From positions 1-64,000 of IMG/VR virus record IMGVR_UViG_3300032282_005530: a DNA stretch of 64,000 nucleotides, one strand, 5' to 3'. Every line of letters begins with the position of its first letter. Position 1 is the stretch's first letter. The notes below the pieces were generated by a model. It was not told the DNA's origin. It worked only from the letters and a program-made list of their open reading frames with translations, and made no database searches. Source of the DNA: a virus. The position numbers and the translations under genes were made by a program. This document shows, piece after piece, positions 46,891 through 55,017 of the stretch.

Positions 46891-48088
46891 TCAATACTTG
46901 AACAAATTTTTGTACTTGTTTTTGTTCCGCAAATTCTTCTAAAATATATTCTTTTAATTTCCTTGCTGGAGCAAGAGCAGCACCATAGTTCTTTTGTACT
47001 TTTCTCATAGCGTCCATGACACTACTTTCTTTAACAAAGCACCACTGACTATCTGCTTGTATCACGCCTTCCCAAACTGCTTCTTTGTTTACATTTGCCA
47101 AATCAAAATCGATACTTGTAAAATGATTTCTCATTCTTACCTTGCCGTCTTCTTTAAGCGGTGCAAGTAGAAAATCAACATGACCACTCCACTTAGGAGC
47201 GATTACCGGAAGTCCATTGCATACCGCTTCGAACAATGGTAATCCAAATCCTTCTCCGTGGGTTGTTGATACAATTGCCTTAATTTTTGGATGAGTATAA
47301 AGAGATTGCATTTCTTCATCGCTCATATTACCATGAAGGAGATATACTTTGCATTTTGCATCTGTAAATTCCTTCTTTAGTAGTTCAATTCTTTTTTCGC
47401 ACATCAATCTGTCAGCGATACAGTTTTTGGCAAAGTTCAACTTCAAAACCAACCCAACATCAGCATCATTTTTAAACTCTTTTAAAAAGGCTTTGATAGT
47501 TGTTTCGACATTTTTCCTTGGTCCCCACTGTGCAACAGAAAGGAAGTTAAAATCGGTTTTTAAATCGAGATTAATTTCTTTTTGTTCTAATTTCTTAACC
47601 GGAAAATGAACCACTTCAACTGGAGTTGTATTTTTAAAATCTATTACTTGACCTGTTTGTGGGTGTTGTAATTTATACTCTGTTACATCAAATATCTGCT
47701 TCGAATGATTGGATACAACAATAATTTTATCCATTAATCTTGCTTTATCAATCCACTGTGGAGAAACTTTTGTTGTTTCAATACCAGCTGTATATCCGAT
47801 ATTTACAGCCGCTATTTTTTCAAATTCGTTTGGTATAGTGATCTGAATACTTATATCAAATGGACCTTTTTGTTGAATGTATCCATGAGTTTTGGCCATT
47901 AATCCTGCAAGCCATTCTGTTTCTTGTGATTGTTCAATTGTCCAACCGGTTTTTCCCCAAGGAATATTAACAAGATATATGTCGAATAGGTCTTCTCTTG
48001 TTCGTAGAGAACGAAGTGCAAATCTCGCTTGTTCTCCGTAACCACTTAAAGATAAAGCTGGTCCTTTTACTAAAACTTTCTTTCTCAT
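46856..48088 (-). CDS. GT4-family glycosyltransferase
   Basis: This is a 410-residue GT-B enzyme. KGPALSLSGYGEQARFAL at the N-terminus is the glycosyltransferase loop. FNFLSVAQWGPRKNVETTIKAF is a donor-site start, and ALVSTT-like IVSTTHGEGFGLPLFEAVC supplies the E-x7-E catalytic region. It lies in the glycosylation operon and overlaps the upstream GT4 gene by ATGA. Donor and acceptor are unknown. The neighbouring gene is similar, so the pair may act on successive sugars. Confidence 0.85.
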   Translation of the reverse strand: MRKKVLVKGPALSLSGYGEQARFALRSLRTREDLFDIYLVNIPWGKTGWTIEQSQETEWLAGLMAKTHGYIQQKGPFDISIQITIPNEFEKIAAVNIGYTAGIETTKVSPQWIDKARLMDKIIVVSNHSKQIFDVTEYKLQHPQTGQVIDFKNTTPVEVVHFPVKKLEQKEINLDLKTDFNFLSVAQWGPRKNVETTIKAFLKEFKNDADVGLVLKLNFAKNCIADRLMCEKRIELLKKEFTDAKCKVYLLHGNMSDEEMQSLYTHPKIKAIVSTTHGEGFGLPLFEAVCNGLPVIAPKWSGHVDFLLAPLKEDGKVRMRNHFTSIDFDLANVNKEAVWEGVIQADSQWCFVKESSVMDAMRKVQKNYGAALAPARKLKEYILEEFAEQKQVQKFVQVLNGKSDGTEIIL

Positions 48089-49350
48089 GCGATCTCCTTA
48101 AAGGTCCAACGAGCATAATTTTTTCTATTTTCCCATGAACCACGCTCATTATACATTTTTGTAAAGATTTCATCCCACTTATTCATAAGAGTTGCAGTAT
48201 TATAGTTTATTTGTAAATGATTTCTGCCGGCAGTTCCAAGTGCGCGTCTTTCTTGCTCGCTCATATTATAAATTTTTAATAGAGCATTTATAAAATCATC
48301 TTTATTTACTCGATCTTCATAAATAAATGGAACTTCTTGAGAGCCAACAATCATTTGTGAAACAATTGGCAATTCAACACCAAAATAATTTCCATTTTCA
48401 TCTTTTACTTGTTCTTGTAGTCCACCGGTTCTTGGAACGATTATTGGAGTTTCACATGCTAAACTTTCCATGGTTGAAAGACCAAATCCTTCGGCATCAG
48501 ATAGGCTTACTGTTACGTCGGCAAGATTATACATCGCTGCTAAATCTAATGGACCTACTCTTGAAGGAGAGAACATAACTTCTCCATTTGACAAACCTAA
48601 TTCTGCGATGATTGCTTCAAGATTTGGCCCATGTACATCTTTAGGATCTGTGTGCATCAATAGTTTGGCTTTATCTTTTCCTACAATTTTTAGGAAATCA
48701 GCAAACCACCATACAACACTTCCAGGATTTTTTCTACGAGCATTTCTACTGTTCCAAAATACAGTAAATTTTTTAACCGGGTCTTTTGGAAAGATCATCT
48801 TTCTAAAATTATTTATTTGTTCCTCGGGCATCCTTTTAAACATATCCATGTCGACCGAATGAGGAACATAATGTGTTTCTACTTCTGGGGCCACATTTCT
48901 AACAATATCATCTGTTACTTTTGATATTGTTGCTATTATATCGTTAGACACATAAAAAGGTTTATTGAATTTTGGATATGGATAATTGTCCCATACATGA
49001 TAATAAATCATGGGAACATTGCAACGAATTTCGTCTTCTATTTCCCATAACCAACCATAAAAACGAGGATCTGTCATAAACCAAAGAATATCTGGTTTTT
49101 GTTGCTTTAAAATTTGTCTTATAAGATCTTGCGTACCATATCCATCAACTGGGACTATGATAAAATCATCGCCCCATTCATGGGTTTTTTGTGGGCGATA
49201 ATCATTGTGCTTCATCGCACCACCAAGGCATATGAAAGAATACTTACCAGTCTTTAACATCGCCTCGATCATATATCTGGTTTGAGTTCCAACACCAGAA
49301 GGCGATAATGGATGATCTGATATTGTTAATATCTTAATTTTTTTATTCAT
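48085..49350 (-). CDS. GT4-family glycosyltransferase
   Basis: This is a 421-residue GT-B enzyme. It opens KIKILTISDHPLSPSGVGTQTRY and has FWNSRNARRKNPGSVVWWFADF in the hinge region and DVTVSLSDAEGFGLSTMESLAC (E-x7-E) at the donor site. A Shine-Dalgarno GAGGAAG precedes its ATG, so it probably leads the glycosyltransferase series. Its donor is not readable from sequence. Confidence 0.88.
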   Translation of the reverse strand: MNKKIKILTISDHPLSPSGVGTQTRYMIEAMLKTGKYSFICLGGAMKHNDYRPQKTHEWGDDFIIVPVDGYGTQDLIRQILKQQKPDILWFMTDPRFYGWLWEIEDEIRCNVPMIYYHVWDNYPYPKFNKPFYVSNDIIATISKVTDDIVRNVAPEVETHYVPHSVDMDMFKRMPEEQINNFRKMIFPKDPVKKFTVFWNSRNARRKNPGSVVWWFADFLKIVGKDKAKLLMHTDPKDVHGPNLEAIIAELGLSNGEVMFSPSRVGPLDLAAMYNLADVTVSLSDAEGFGLSTMESLACETPIIVPRTGGLQEQVKDENGNYFGVELPIVSQMIVGSQEVPFIYEDRVNKDDFINALLKIYNMSEQERRALGTAGRNHLQINYNTATLMNKWDEIFTKMYNERGSWENRKNYARWTFKEIA

Positions 49351-49359
49351 TAAACTTCC

Positions 49360-50169
49360 TCAAGGACAGTGCTGTGTTCTATGGAATGAACACGTTGAGC
49401 ACGATAGTTTATTTTTTATAAACCTTTCGTGGTCAACATTATGCACACATTCTTGTAAAAGTTTAAGAGCATTATTTACTTTTTTCTCACCACTAGTAAC
49501 GCGGAATAATTCTACTTTATCTTTCTTTGCTGTTCGCTTAAGAAGTCCGAAATGAGTTTCGATTTTATCTACTGGAATACCGTGTTTTTTCGAAAAGAAA
49601 TGCTTATAATAAGTCAACTGATAAGTGACCATCGCATCACTTTTCTTTTGTGGTTCCCATCCCCAACTACAAGTTTTCCAGTCGATAATATGATGAACAC
49701 CGTCTTTTGTTTTTAGAACAAGATCGATATATCCTTTGTATTTATAATCATCAGCCTTATATTGTTCAATTTCTTCAAGTAAATCTTCTTCAGCAGAAAA
49801 GAATTGAAATTCACCAAAATACTGCTGTGCTGCTGGATATACTAGATCCACCAACTCACGACCTTGATTTTCAAAATCTTTTAGATCTTTTTCTGATATG
49901 CCTTCACGGATTTGTTTTGATAAGGCACTAATTTCTTTGGAGAAGTTAAATGAAAAGTCTTTTCCATAATCAAAAGATCCTTCCTTCTCTTGCTTAAAGA
50001 TTTTCTCGCTTGTTGAGTGAATTGCTTTTCCGAAAGCAGTATGAATAGACTCGCGGCCTGCGGCAATACCATCAACCCGAGTGAGTTTATAGTAGAAAGG
50101 ACAAAACTTCCAATCTTTGATTGAAGAATAACTAACATAATCAGGTTTTTTATTTTCTGTTTCAAGCAA
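49360..50169 (-). CDS. RecB/Cas4-like PD-(D/E)XK nuclease with Fe-S cysteines, TTG start
   Basis: The 269-residue protein starts at a TTG (50167-50169) with GAGGTG upstream. YSSIKDWKFCPFYYKL is followed by HTAFGKAIHSTSEKIF, then YKGYIDLVLKTKDG and HHIIDWKTCSWGW (the D-x(n)-DWK nuclease core). CSTCSFHRTQHCP at the C-terminus, together with Cys in the N-terminal FCP, supplies four Cys for a Fe-S cluster, as in AddB/Cas4-type exonucleases. Probable role: 5'-3' or recombination exonuclease on phage DNA. No Cas1/Cas2 neighbours. Confidence 0.8.
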   Translation of the reverse strand: MLETENKKPDYVSYSSIKDWKFCPFYYKLTRVDGIAAGRESIHTAFGKAIHSTSEKIFKQEKEGSFDYGKDFSFNFSKEISALSKQIREGISEKDLKDFENQGRELVDLVYPAAQQYFGEFQFFSAEEDLLEEIEQYKADDYKYKGYIDLVLKTKDGVHHIIDWKTCSWGWEPQKKSDAMVTYQLTYYKHFFSKKHGIPVDKIETHFGLLKRTAKKDKVELFRVTSGEKKVNNALKLLQECVHNVDHERFIKNKLSCSTCSFHRTQHCP

Positions 50170-50182
50170 CGGACACCTCTCG

Positions 50183-50863
50183 TTAGGTTCCTAGTAAGAG
50201 TTCTATTTTTTCAAAAACAGCAGGAGAAATCTTTTTAACATTGTCGTATTCACGACGAGCAAAATATTCCTCAAAGCAATTAGCAAAATATTCTCTCAAG
50301 GAAGTTGCGCCATATGGCGATACAAATAAATTTGGTGTCAATTGTGTTAGAGTTGGATATCCTACAATTAGGTAAAGAAACTCATCAAACTTTTGACTAA
50401 ATTCTGTATTACCGTAAGACGCGTCGGACACCTGATTGTACCCGTATGCCTTCAGCAAGTCAAGCAAAGCACGTCTTTTGCGTAAAAATTCTTCCTCTAT
50501 CTTGCCATCTTCATATATATCCATACCATAAGTTTCTTCTACGCAATGTGCTATTTCATGAACAATATCTTCGTAAACATCTTGTTCGTCATCTTGTTCA
50601 GGAAGAACGTATATCGCTCCATCTTTATAAAGAGCATTTAAATCTCTCTTCAACAAGAAATCATAATCTCCAATATAAATTCCATCTAAATTTTGAACAA
50701 AATGCTCTGGAATAATAATTTGTAATTTTTTTAAAATGTTATTTAAATTAATGTTTTCCGGCATTTCTTGTTGCTGAATTACATTAATATTACCAAATAT
50801 AGTTTGTTCTATTAGTTTGACTTGATACGAAGATTTAAAATATCTATTGAAGTTTCTGCTCAT
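50183..50863 (-). CDS. Putative zinc metallopeptidase (HExxH)
   Basis: The protein has about 226 residues from the ATG at 50863 (MSRNFNRYF); the in-frame ATG at 50884 adds seven residues. DIVHEIAHCVEETYG is a zinc-binding HExxH site. A C-terminal LREYFANCFEEYF could carry the third ligand Glu, the pattern of compact zincins of the ATLF/Pro-Pro-endopeptidase type. No signal peptide, so it would act in the cytosol or virion. Target unknown. It slightly overlaps the upstream gene. Confidence 0.65.
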   Translation of the reverse strand: MSRNFNRYFKSSYQVKLIEQTIFGNINVIQQQEMPENINLNNILKKLQIIIPEHFVQNLDGIYIGDYDFLLKRDLNALYKDGAIYVLPEQDDEQDVYEDIVHEIAHCVEETYGMDIYEDGKIEEEFLRKRRALLDLLKAYGYNQVSDASYGNTEFSQKFDEFLYLIVGYPTLTQLTPNLFVSPYGATSLREYFANCFEEYFARREYDNVKKISPAVFEKIELLLGT

Positions 50864-51092
50864 TTTCAGCTCGCTCCATATCAAGAAGACATTGTCTATA
50901 TCCTCTTAAAAAATTTTCCTGTGCTACAAGTAGTAAAAAATCTGGAAATTCTTTTGCTAATACATCTACACACATTTCGACGTTTACTTCGCCGTTTTCT
51001 GGTTTTAATTTTTCACCAACATATTGAACAAACATTTCTTTTAGTGGATTATCTTTTTGTACCACTGTTTCTTCTAATTCTCTATCGTCCAT
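50844..51092 (-). CDS. Small conserved phage protein, unknown function
   Basis: The protein has 82 residues, with the pattern NPLKEMFVQYVGEK, then VEMCVDVLAKEFPDFLLLVAQENFLRGY. I recall this as a conserved unknown in marine T4-like phages. Good Shine-Dalgarno (TGAGGAGA) before the ATG. Helical and acidic, no metal or membrane signature. Confidence 0.65.
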   Translation of the reverse strand: MDDRELEETVVQKDNPLKEMFVQYVGEKLKPENGEVNVEMCVDVLAKEFPDFLLLVAQENFLRGYRQCLLDMERAENEQKLQ

Positions 51093-51111
51093 ATTATCTC
51101 CTCAAAGTATT

Positions 51112-51768
51112 TTATTTATTATCTCTAACAATTCCATGACAGGAACAATTTGGTATTCCTAGATTATCAAAATTAAGCGAAATAATTTGCTCTTTTGATA
51201 CAAAATTTTTCAATTCTTCACTCATTTTATATTCACCATTTTCAAATTTTATTAAACCTTTTTTATAAAGTTCAAAAATTAATTTTTCTGCTGTGTCGTG
51301 AGAGTGATTGTGAATTTGATTTGATTCTTTTCTATCTTGTCCGGAACATAAAAATAGATTTTCTGGTGTGTTATTTAATTTATCTCCGTCAATATGGTGA
51401 ATTATTTCGTGCTCTTCTAGATGTCTTCCTATTTGTTTTTCTATAACTAAAATATGCTCCATAATATATCTACCGCCTCTATATGGTTTTGAACGAGGGT
51501 GATCGTCAACCAAAACTGCTTTATATCCACCGCCCTGTTTTCTCCAACCTTTTCTAATATTTCCCAAGCTTATCTTTTTTTTTAATTCTTTTGATAATTT
51601 TTTTCCCCAATTAGGATGATTTTCACCAGATACAGAACACTTTCTACATAAATGCTCTTTTTTGTATTTTGCCGTTATGTATTTAACATTTCTTTCTTTA
51701 TTACACTTTTCACATTTAACTTTTATTATATCTTTCCAAGATTTTTCTTCTATATTATCTAATATCAT
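51112..51768 (-). CDS. HNH homing endonuclease (HNH_3 type with zinc finger)
   Basis: The protein has 218 residues. An N-terminal zinc ribbon (KCEKCNKERN, then HLCRKCS) and a NUMOD3-like GENHPNWGKKLSKE motif precede an HNH core: YIMEHILVIEKQIGRHL, then EIIHHIDGDKLNNTPENLFL with the catalytic His pair and the Asn. A C-terminal segment may bind DNA. Free-standing homing endonucleases like this copy themselves into cognate sites. It sits between the 82-residue gene and PhoH with no intron evident, so a nearby gene is the likely target. Confidence 0.85.
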   Translation of the reverse strand: MILDNIEEKSWKDIIKVKCEKCNKERNVKYITAKYKKEHLCRKCSVSGENHPNWGKKLSKELKKKISLGNIRKGWRKQGGGYKAVLVDDHPRSKPYRGGRYIMEHILVIEKQIGRHLEEHEIIHHIDGDKLNNTPENLFLCSGQDRKESNQIHNHSHDTAEKLIFELYKKGLIKFENGEYKMSEELKNFVSKEQIISLNFDNLGIPNCSCHGIVRDNK

Positions 51769-51819
51769 TTCACTATCTCCTTTTTAGAAGTAAATAGTGA
51801 AATAAAATATTTTCTACCT

Positions 51820-53136
51820 TTATAAAATACGAGCCGCCAAACTTGCAACAGCAGATCTTTCACCCTTGGTAAGGGTTACGTGGCCGGCTAATTGTGTTGA
51901 TTTAAATTTTTCAACAGCGTAGGCAAGTCCGTTACTTGTATCATTAACATAGACATTATCTATTTGCTCTATATCGCCCGTTAAAACGATTTTGGTGTCT
52001 TCGCCTACACGAGTGACGATTGTTTTTAGTTCGTGCGCTGAGAGGTTTTGTGCTTCGTCTATAATCATGAATGCCTTGGCGATGCTGCGACCACGAATAT
52101 AGGTTAGAGCTTCAATTTCAATTTGACCCTTCATCATATATTCTTGTAATAATTCTTTATCATTACCAAGAAGGAACTGAAGATTGTCTTGGATTGGACT
52201 TAACCATGGCAACATTTTTTCTTCCATGGTTCCGGGCAAATAACCAATATCACGACCAAGTGGCTGAACTGGACGAGATACAATTAAGCGAGTATAAAGA
52301 CCTTTTGTAAGCATTTGCTCTAATCCAGCAGCAATCGCAGTTAGAGTTTTACCTGAACCAGCTTTACCTACAAGGGTTACAACTGGAACGGTTGGATCCA
52401 TCAATAGGTCCATAGCGAAACTTTGCTCTCTATTACGAGATTCAATTCCATAAATATTATTTCTTCCCTTAAACTCACCAATCTTGCGAAGTGGAGTATC
52501 TTTATTTATAAATCTGGCGAGAGCAGTTTTGTTTGGATTATTATTGCTTATCAAAGTTAGATACTGATGTGGGTAGAGATAAGATGCTGCCTTGTCTTCT
52601 AAAAACATTTGCTCACCCTTATAGTGGCGATCAATAAATTCGTCATCAACAACAATTTCTTTAAATCCAGAATACAATTCTGAACTACTGGAGATTACTT
52701 GATTTGAATCATATCCTTCAGAACCAAGACCTATTGAATCGCAAATAACTCGCATATTAATATCACGAGATACAACAACAACTTTTTTATCTTGATTATT
52801 TTTCCATACCGCATATGCCGTAGCAATAATAACGTGATCTGGAACTGTCAAATCTAAATCGGCTGGAAAGGTAGAAGGAGAAAATGCAACAGATTTAAGA
52901 AGACCTTTGCCTTTTTGTAATCTTACACCTTCTTGTAGAGAACCTTTTTCTCTTAATTCATCAAGAATTTTAATAAAGTTACGAGCATTTTGTCCAACAC
53001 CGTCTTGACGATTTTTATGTTTATCGACTTCTTCAAGAACTTTTAATGGAATATAAACATCATCTTTGCCAAAACTATAAACAGCATTAGCATTAGCCAA
53101 ACAAACACTTGTATCTAGCACGAATATTTTTTTCAT
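51820..53136 (-). CDS. phoH: PIN-PhoH ATPase (PhoH2/YlaK-type)
   Basis: The protein has 438 residues. Residues ~1-140 form a PIN domain with D8, E35 and the acidic D125 region (VVVVSRDINMRVICDSIG), and DHVIIATAYAVW is also typical. Residues ~235-438 are a PhoH P-loop ATPase with Walker A LVGKAGSGKT (256-265) and Walker B FMIIDEAQNLS. PIN-PhoH fusions (PhoH2) are RNA helicase/ribonucleases in bacteria. PhoH is also a frequent marine phage gene. ATG overlapped by no other gene; a divergent protease starts 63 bases upstream. Confidence 0.92.
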   Translation of the reverse strand: MKKIFVLDTSVCLANANAVYSFGKDDVYIPLKVLEEVDKHKNRQDGVGQNARNFIKILDELREKGSLQEGVRLQKGKGLLKSVAFSPSTFPADLDLTVPDHVIIATAYAVWKNNQDKKVVVVSRDINMRVICDSIGLGSEGYDSNQVISSSSELYSGFKEIVVDDEFIDRHYKGEQMFLEDKAASYLYPHQYLTLISNNNPNKTALARFINKDTPLRKIGEFKGRNNIYGIESRNREQSFAMDLLMDPTVPVVTLVGKAGSGKTLTAIAAGLEQMLTKGLYTRLIVSRPVQPLGRDIGYLPGTMEEKMLPWLSPIQDNLQFLLGNDKELLQEYMMKGQIEIEALTYIRGRSIAKAFMIIDEAQNLSAHELKTIVTRVGEDTKIVLTGDIEQIDNVYVNDTSNGLAYAVEKFKSTQLAGHVTLTKGERSAVASLAARIL

Positions 53137-53177
53137 TTTGTTACCAACTTTTCTTTATAATAATTATGTATTTTAAC

Positions 53178-53214
53178 CTGCGGCAATATAGTTACATATA
53201 TGCCGCAGTTTTTT
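53178..53214 (+). promoter_or_regulatory. Hairpin with U-tract over the protease start
   Basis: CTGCGGCA (53178-53185) pairs with TGCCGCAG (53201-53208) across a 15-nt loop, followed by TTTTTT (53209-53214) on the plus strand. The annotated ATG of the protease (53200-53202) lies at the stem base. It could act as a terminator for plus-strand transcripts reading out of the phoH region or sequester the start codon. An alternative protease start is the in-frame ATG at 53230, 15 bases beyond the U-tract. Confidence 0.55.
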
Positions 53215-53952
53215 AAACAACTATTTGGCATGATTTTACTAGTGATATTCTCTACTAGTTGCGGATGTGTAACTGTATTAAATTCAGTTAATTTCAAAAA
53301 TGCTCCAAGAGAATCGTTTGTTAAGGTTGAAATTCTCACTTCTGAATACGCCTCTATGGGCTCTGGAGTAATTATCAACCATATCGATAATTTGAACACG
53401 ATTATTCTTACTGCTGGTCATGTTTGTGATTTTAACACAATAGCAATCAGAGTTTTAGATCTACAAGAAAATAAATATCCTGTTATTGGATTTGTAGTTT
53501 CTTCTGAAGACGATTTATGCTTGCTTATAACAGAAACAATAATACCAGCCAATCCATTAAAAATGGCTGAAAATGCTCCCGAAATAGGAGATCATATTTA
53601 TAATATTGCTGCACCATTAGGATTACATGGTCCAAATATGGCATTAATGTTTGATGGATATTATGAAGGTGCTGTTCAACTGCAAGAAGAAGAATATAAA
53701 TCTAGCGTTTATAAATTAGTTGGTGTTGGTGGAAGTTCTGGTTCTCCAATTTTTAATGAAAATTGGGAAATAATAGGAATTATTTCTCGTGGAGTTCCAG
53801 ATTTTCAACATGTTATGTTGGCAACAAATCACGAAAGAACTAGTTTATTTTACAAATATTCTTTCACTTATGATTTTAAAATAAAAATATTACAATCAAG
53901 AAAAATAAAAGAAAATTTTTCTGAAAAAGTAAAAGAAATATTTAATCAATAA
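53200..53952 (+). CDS. Trypsin-like serine protease, predicted secreted lipoprotein
   Basis: This 250-residue protein is the only convincing plus-strand gene. Its hydrophobic N-terminus MILLVIFSTSCGC (from residue 11) looks like a lipoprotein signal with a lipobox Cys at residue 21. The catalytic triad is His74 (LTAGHVC), Asp104 or 105 (SSEDDLCLL) and Ser182 (GVGGSSGSPIF), in the order and spacing of chymotrypsin/trypsin-type proteases. It faces divergently away from PhoH and converges one base from the next gene. Lipidation is inferred. A host-derived moron gene or surface-modifying protease are both possible; the target is unknown. Confidence 0.8.
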   Translation: MPQFFKQLFGMILLVIFSTSCGCVTVLNSVNFKNAPRESFVKVEILTSEYASMGSGVIINHIDNLNTIILTAGHVCDFNTIAIRVLDLQENKYPVIGFVVSSEDDLCLLITETIIPANPLKMAENAPEIGDHIYNIAAPLGLHGPNMALMFDGYYEGAVQLQEEEYKSSVYKLVGVGGSSGSPIFNENWEIIGIISRGVPDFQHVMLATNHERTSLFYKYSFTYDFKIKILQSRKIKENFSEKVKEIFNQ

Positions 53953-53953
53953 T

Positions 53954-54136
53954 TTATTTATTTAATTTTTTAATTATCTCACGAGAAACTAAAACTTCTT
54001 TAAATCCACCGGGTATTTCTAAAAACGCGCCACCGTCATATTCAGACCAGCCTTCAATTATATAAATTAACTCTTCTATTTCTTCTTGAGTTAGTTGATC
54101 TTTAAATTCGAAATCAAAAGTTACTCGCAACTTCAT
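53954..54136 (-). CDS. Small protein of unknown function
   Basis: The protein has about 60 residues from the ATG at 54136 (MKLRVTFDFEFKDQL). A start at 54187 is also open but would put coding sequence across a strong terminator hairpin, so the shorter start is preferred. It is acidic, with VTFDFEFKDQLTQEEIEELI and a glycine-rich GWSEYDGGAFLEIPG. Its stop and the plus-strand protease stop are almost back-to-back, so the two genes converge. Confidence 0.5.
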   Translation of the reverse strand: MKLRVTFDFEFKDQLTQEEIEELIYIIEGWSEYDGGAFLEIPGGFKEVLVSREIIKKLNK

Positions 54137-54164
54137 ATAATATATAGTCTTTAAAAAAGACAAT

Positions 54165-54185
54165 AAAAAACCCCCTTTCGGGGGC
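54165..54185 (-). terminator. Rho-independent terminator
   Basis: CCCCC (54171-54175), TTTC, GGGGG (54180-54184) form a stable stem-loop. On the minus strand it reads GCCCCCGAAAGGGGGTTTTTT. It follows the tRNA-Gln region, so it should end minus-strand transcription of the tRNA cluster. Confidence 0.85.
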
Positions 54186-54203
54186 AAATAATTATTAAGT
54201 TTT

Positions 54204-54277
54204 TGGTTGGGGAACAGGGACTCGAACCCCGATAAGTGGAATCAAAATCCACGGTCCTGCCATTAGACGATTCCCCA
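54204..54277 (-). tRNA. trnQ: tRNA-Gln (UUG)
   Basis: Acceptor TGGGGAA (from 54277) pairs with TTCCCCA (54208-54214), with discriminator A and encoded CCA at 54204-54206. Anticodon loop TTTTGAT in a GTGGA/TCCAC stem gives UUG. T-arm CGGGG-TTCGAGT-CCCTG. It follows the tRNA-Leu region. Confidence 0.95.
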
Positions 54278-54286
54278 ATAAAATTA

Positions 54287-54868
54287 TTAAATATTATTAA
54301 TTAATTCTTCAAACTTTTCGAATGATTCTCCAAAAATTATATGTGAATTATTTTTTATTTTTTCTCTACTCCAATTCCACCATTCTGATTTTAAAAGAAT
54401 ATCTATTTGTCTATCAGTAAATCTCTTCTTTACAACTTTTCCTGGATTACCAACAACAATAGAATACGGCTCTATATCTTTTGCTACTACGGCATGTGTT
54501 CCTATTACTGAACCTGTTCCTATTTTAACACCGGATAAAATTGTAGAAGATCTGCCTAGCCAAACATCATTCTCGATTATAATGTTTCCTTTAGTTAATA
54601 ATTCTGTTGTTGTATCTGACTTCATATCTAAATCCGGTAGATATGTTGTTATACGTTTTATATTGTGGTTTCCTCCCAGAAAGAAAGATACTTGTGCTGC
54701 TATAGAGCAAAATTTTCCTATTTTTAATTTAGCCTGATGCTCAGTAGCTTGTTCGTAATAAACAACAGAATTTAACAAAGAATTAAAACTAACAGTTATT
54801 CTTGTTGAAGAATCGATGTTTATTATGTGTGGTATATCTTTATGCTTGTGAAGTTCAACTGCCATCAT
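54287..54868 (-). CDS. Hexapeptide-repeat acetyltransferase (CatB/XAT-like)
   Basis: The protein has 193 residues. Left-handed beta-helix repeats are visible in KIGKFCSIAAQVSFFLGGNH, then IIENDVWLGRSSTILSGV and KIGTGSVIGTHAVVAKDI, ending in YSIVVGNPGKVVKKRF. The Asn-His of GGNHN is the usual acetyltransferase catalytic His site of the XAT class. It lies between tRNA-Gln and tRNA-Leu. It may acetylate a sugar of the glycan made by the upstream operon, or another small molecule; the substrate is not readable. Confidence 0.75.
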   Translation of the reverse strand: MMAVELHKHKDIPHIINIDSSTRITVSFNSLLNSVVYYEQATEHQAKLKIGKFCSIAAQVSFFLGGNHNIKRITTYLPDLDMKSDTTTELLTKGNIIIENDVWLGRSSTILSGVKIGTGSVIGTHAVVAKDIEPYSIVVGNPGKVVKKRFTDRQIDILLKSEWWNWSREKIKNNSHIIFGESFEKFEELINNI

Positions 54869-54893
54869 ATATTTATAATTTTATATTAATATT

Positions 54894-54980
54894 TGGTGCC
54901 CCGAGCCGGAATCGAACCGGCATGACCTTGCGGTCGGCGGATTTTAAGTCCGCTGCGTCTACCTGTTCCGCCATCGGGGC
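54894..54980 (-). tRNA. trnL: tRNA-Leu (UAA)
   Basis: Acceptor GCCCCGA (from 54980) pairs with TCGGGGC, discriminator A, CCA encoded at 54894-54896. Anticodon arm GCGGA-CTTAAAA-TCCGC gives UAA. A long variable arm (GACCGCAAGGTC) marks class II. Confidence 0.95.
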
Positions 54981-55017
54981 AGGAACGAGATCAGTATAAC
55001 ACCGATCTCCCGGTCTG

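Noticed and set aside
49881-50165. 94-residue minus-strand frame inside the nuclease gene
   Set aside because: It lies fully within the RecB/Cas4-like gene in another frame, has no motif, and its text is a shift of the nuclease N-terminus.
53133-53399. Minus-strand 88-residue frame overlapping PhoH start and the protease gene
   Set aside because: It lies opposite the plus-strand protease, which has a full catalytic triad and a signal peptide. It also runs through the divergent intergenic hairpin, so it is a shadow frame.
54137-54187. N-terminal extension of the small gene at 53954
   Set aside because: The extra 17 residues would be translated across a strong Rho-independent terminator hairpin; the later ATG is better.
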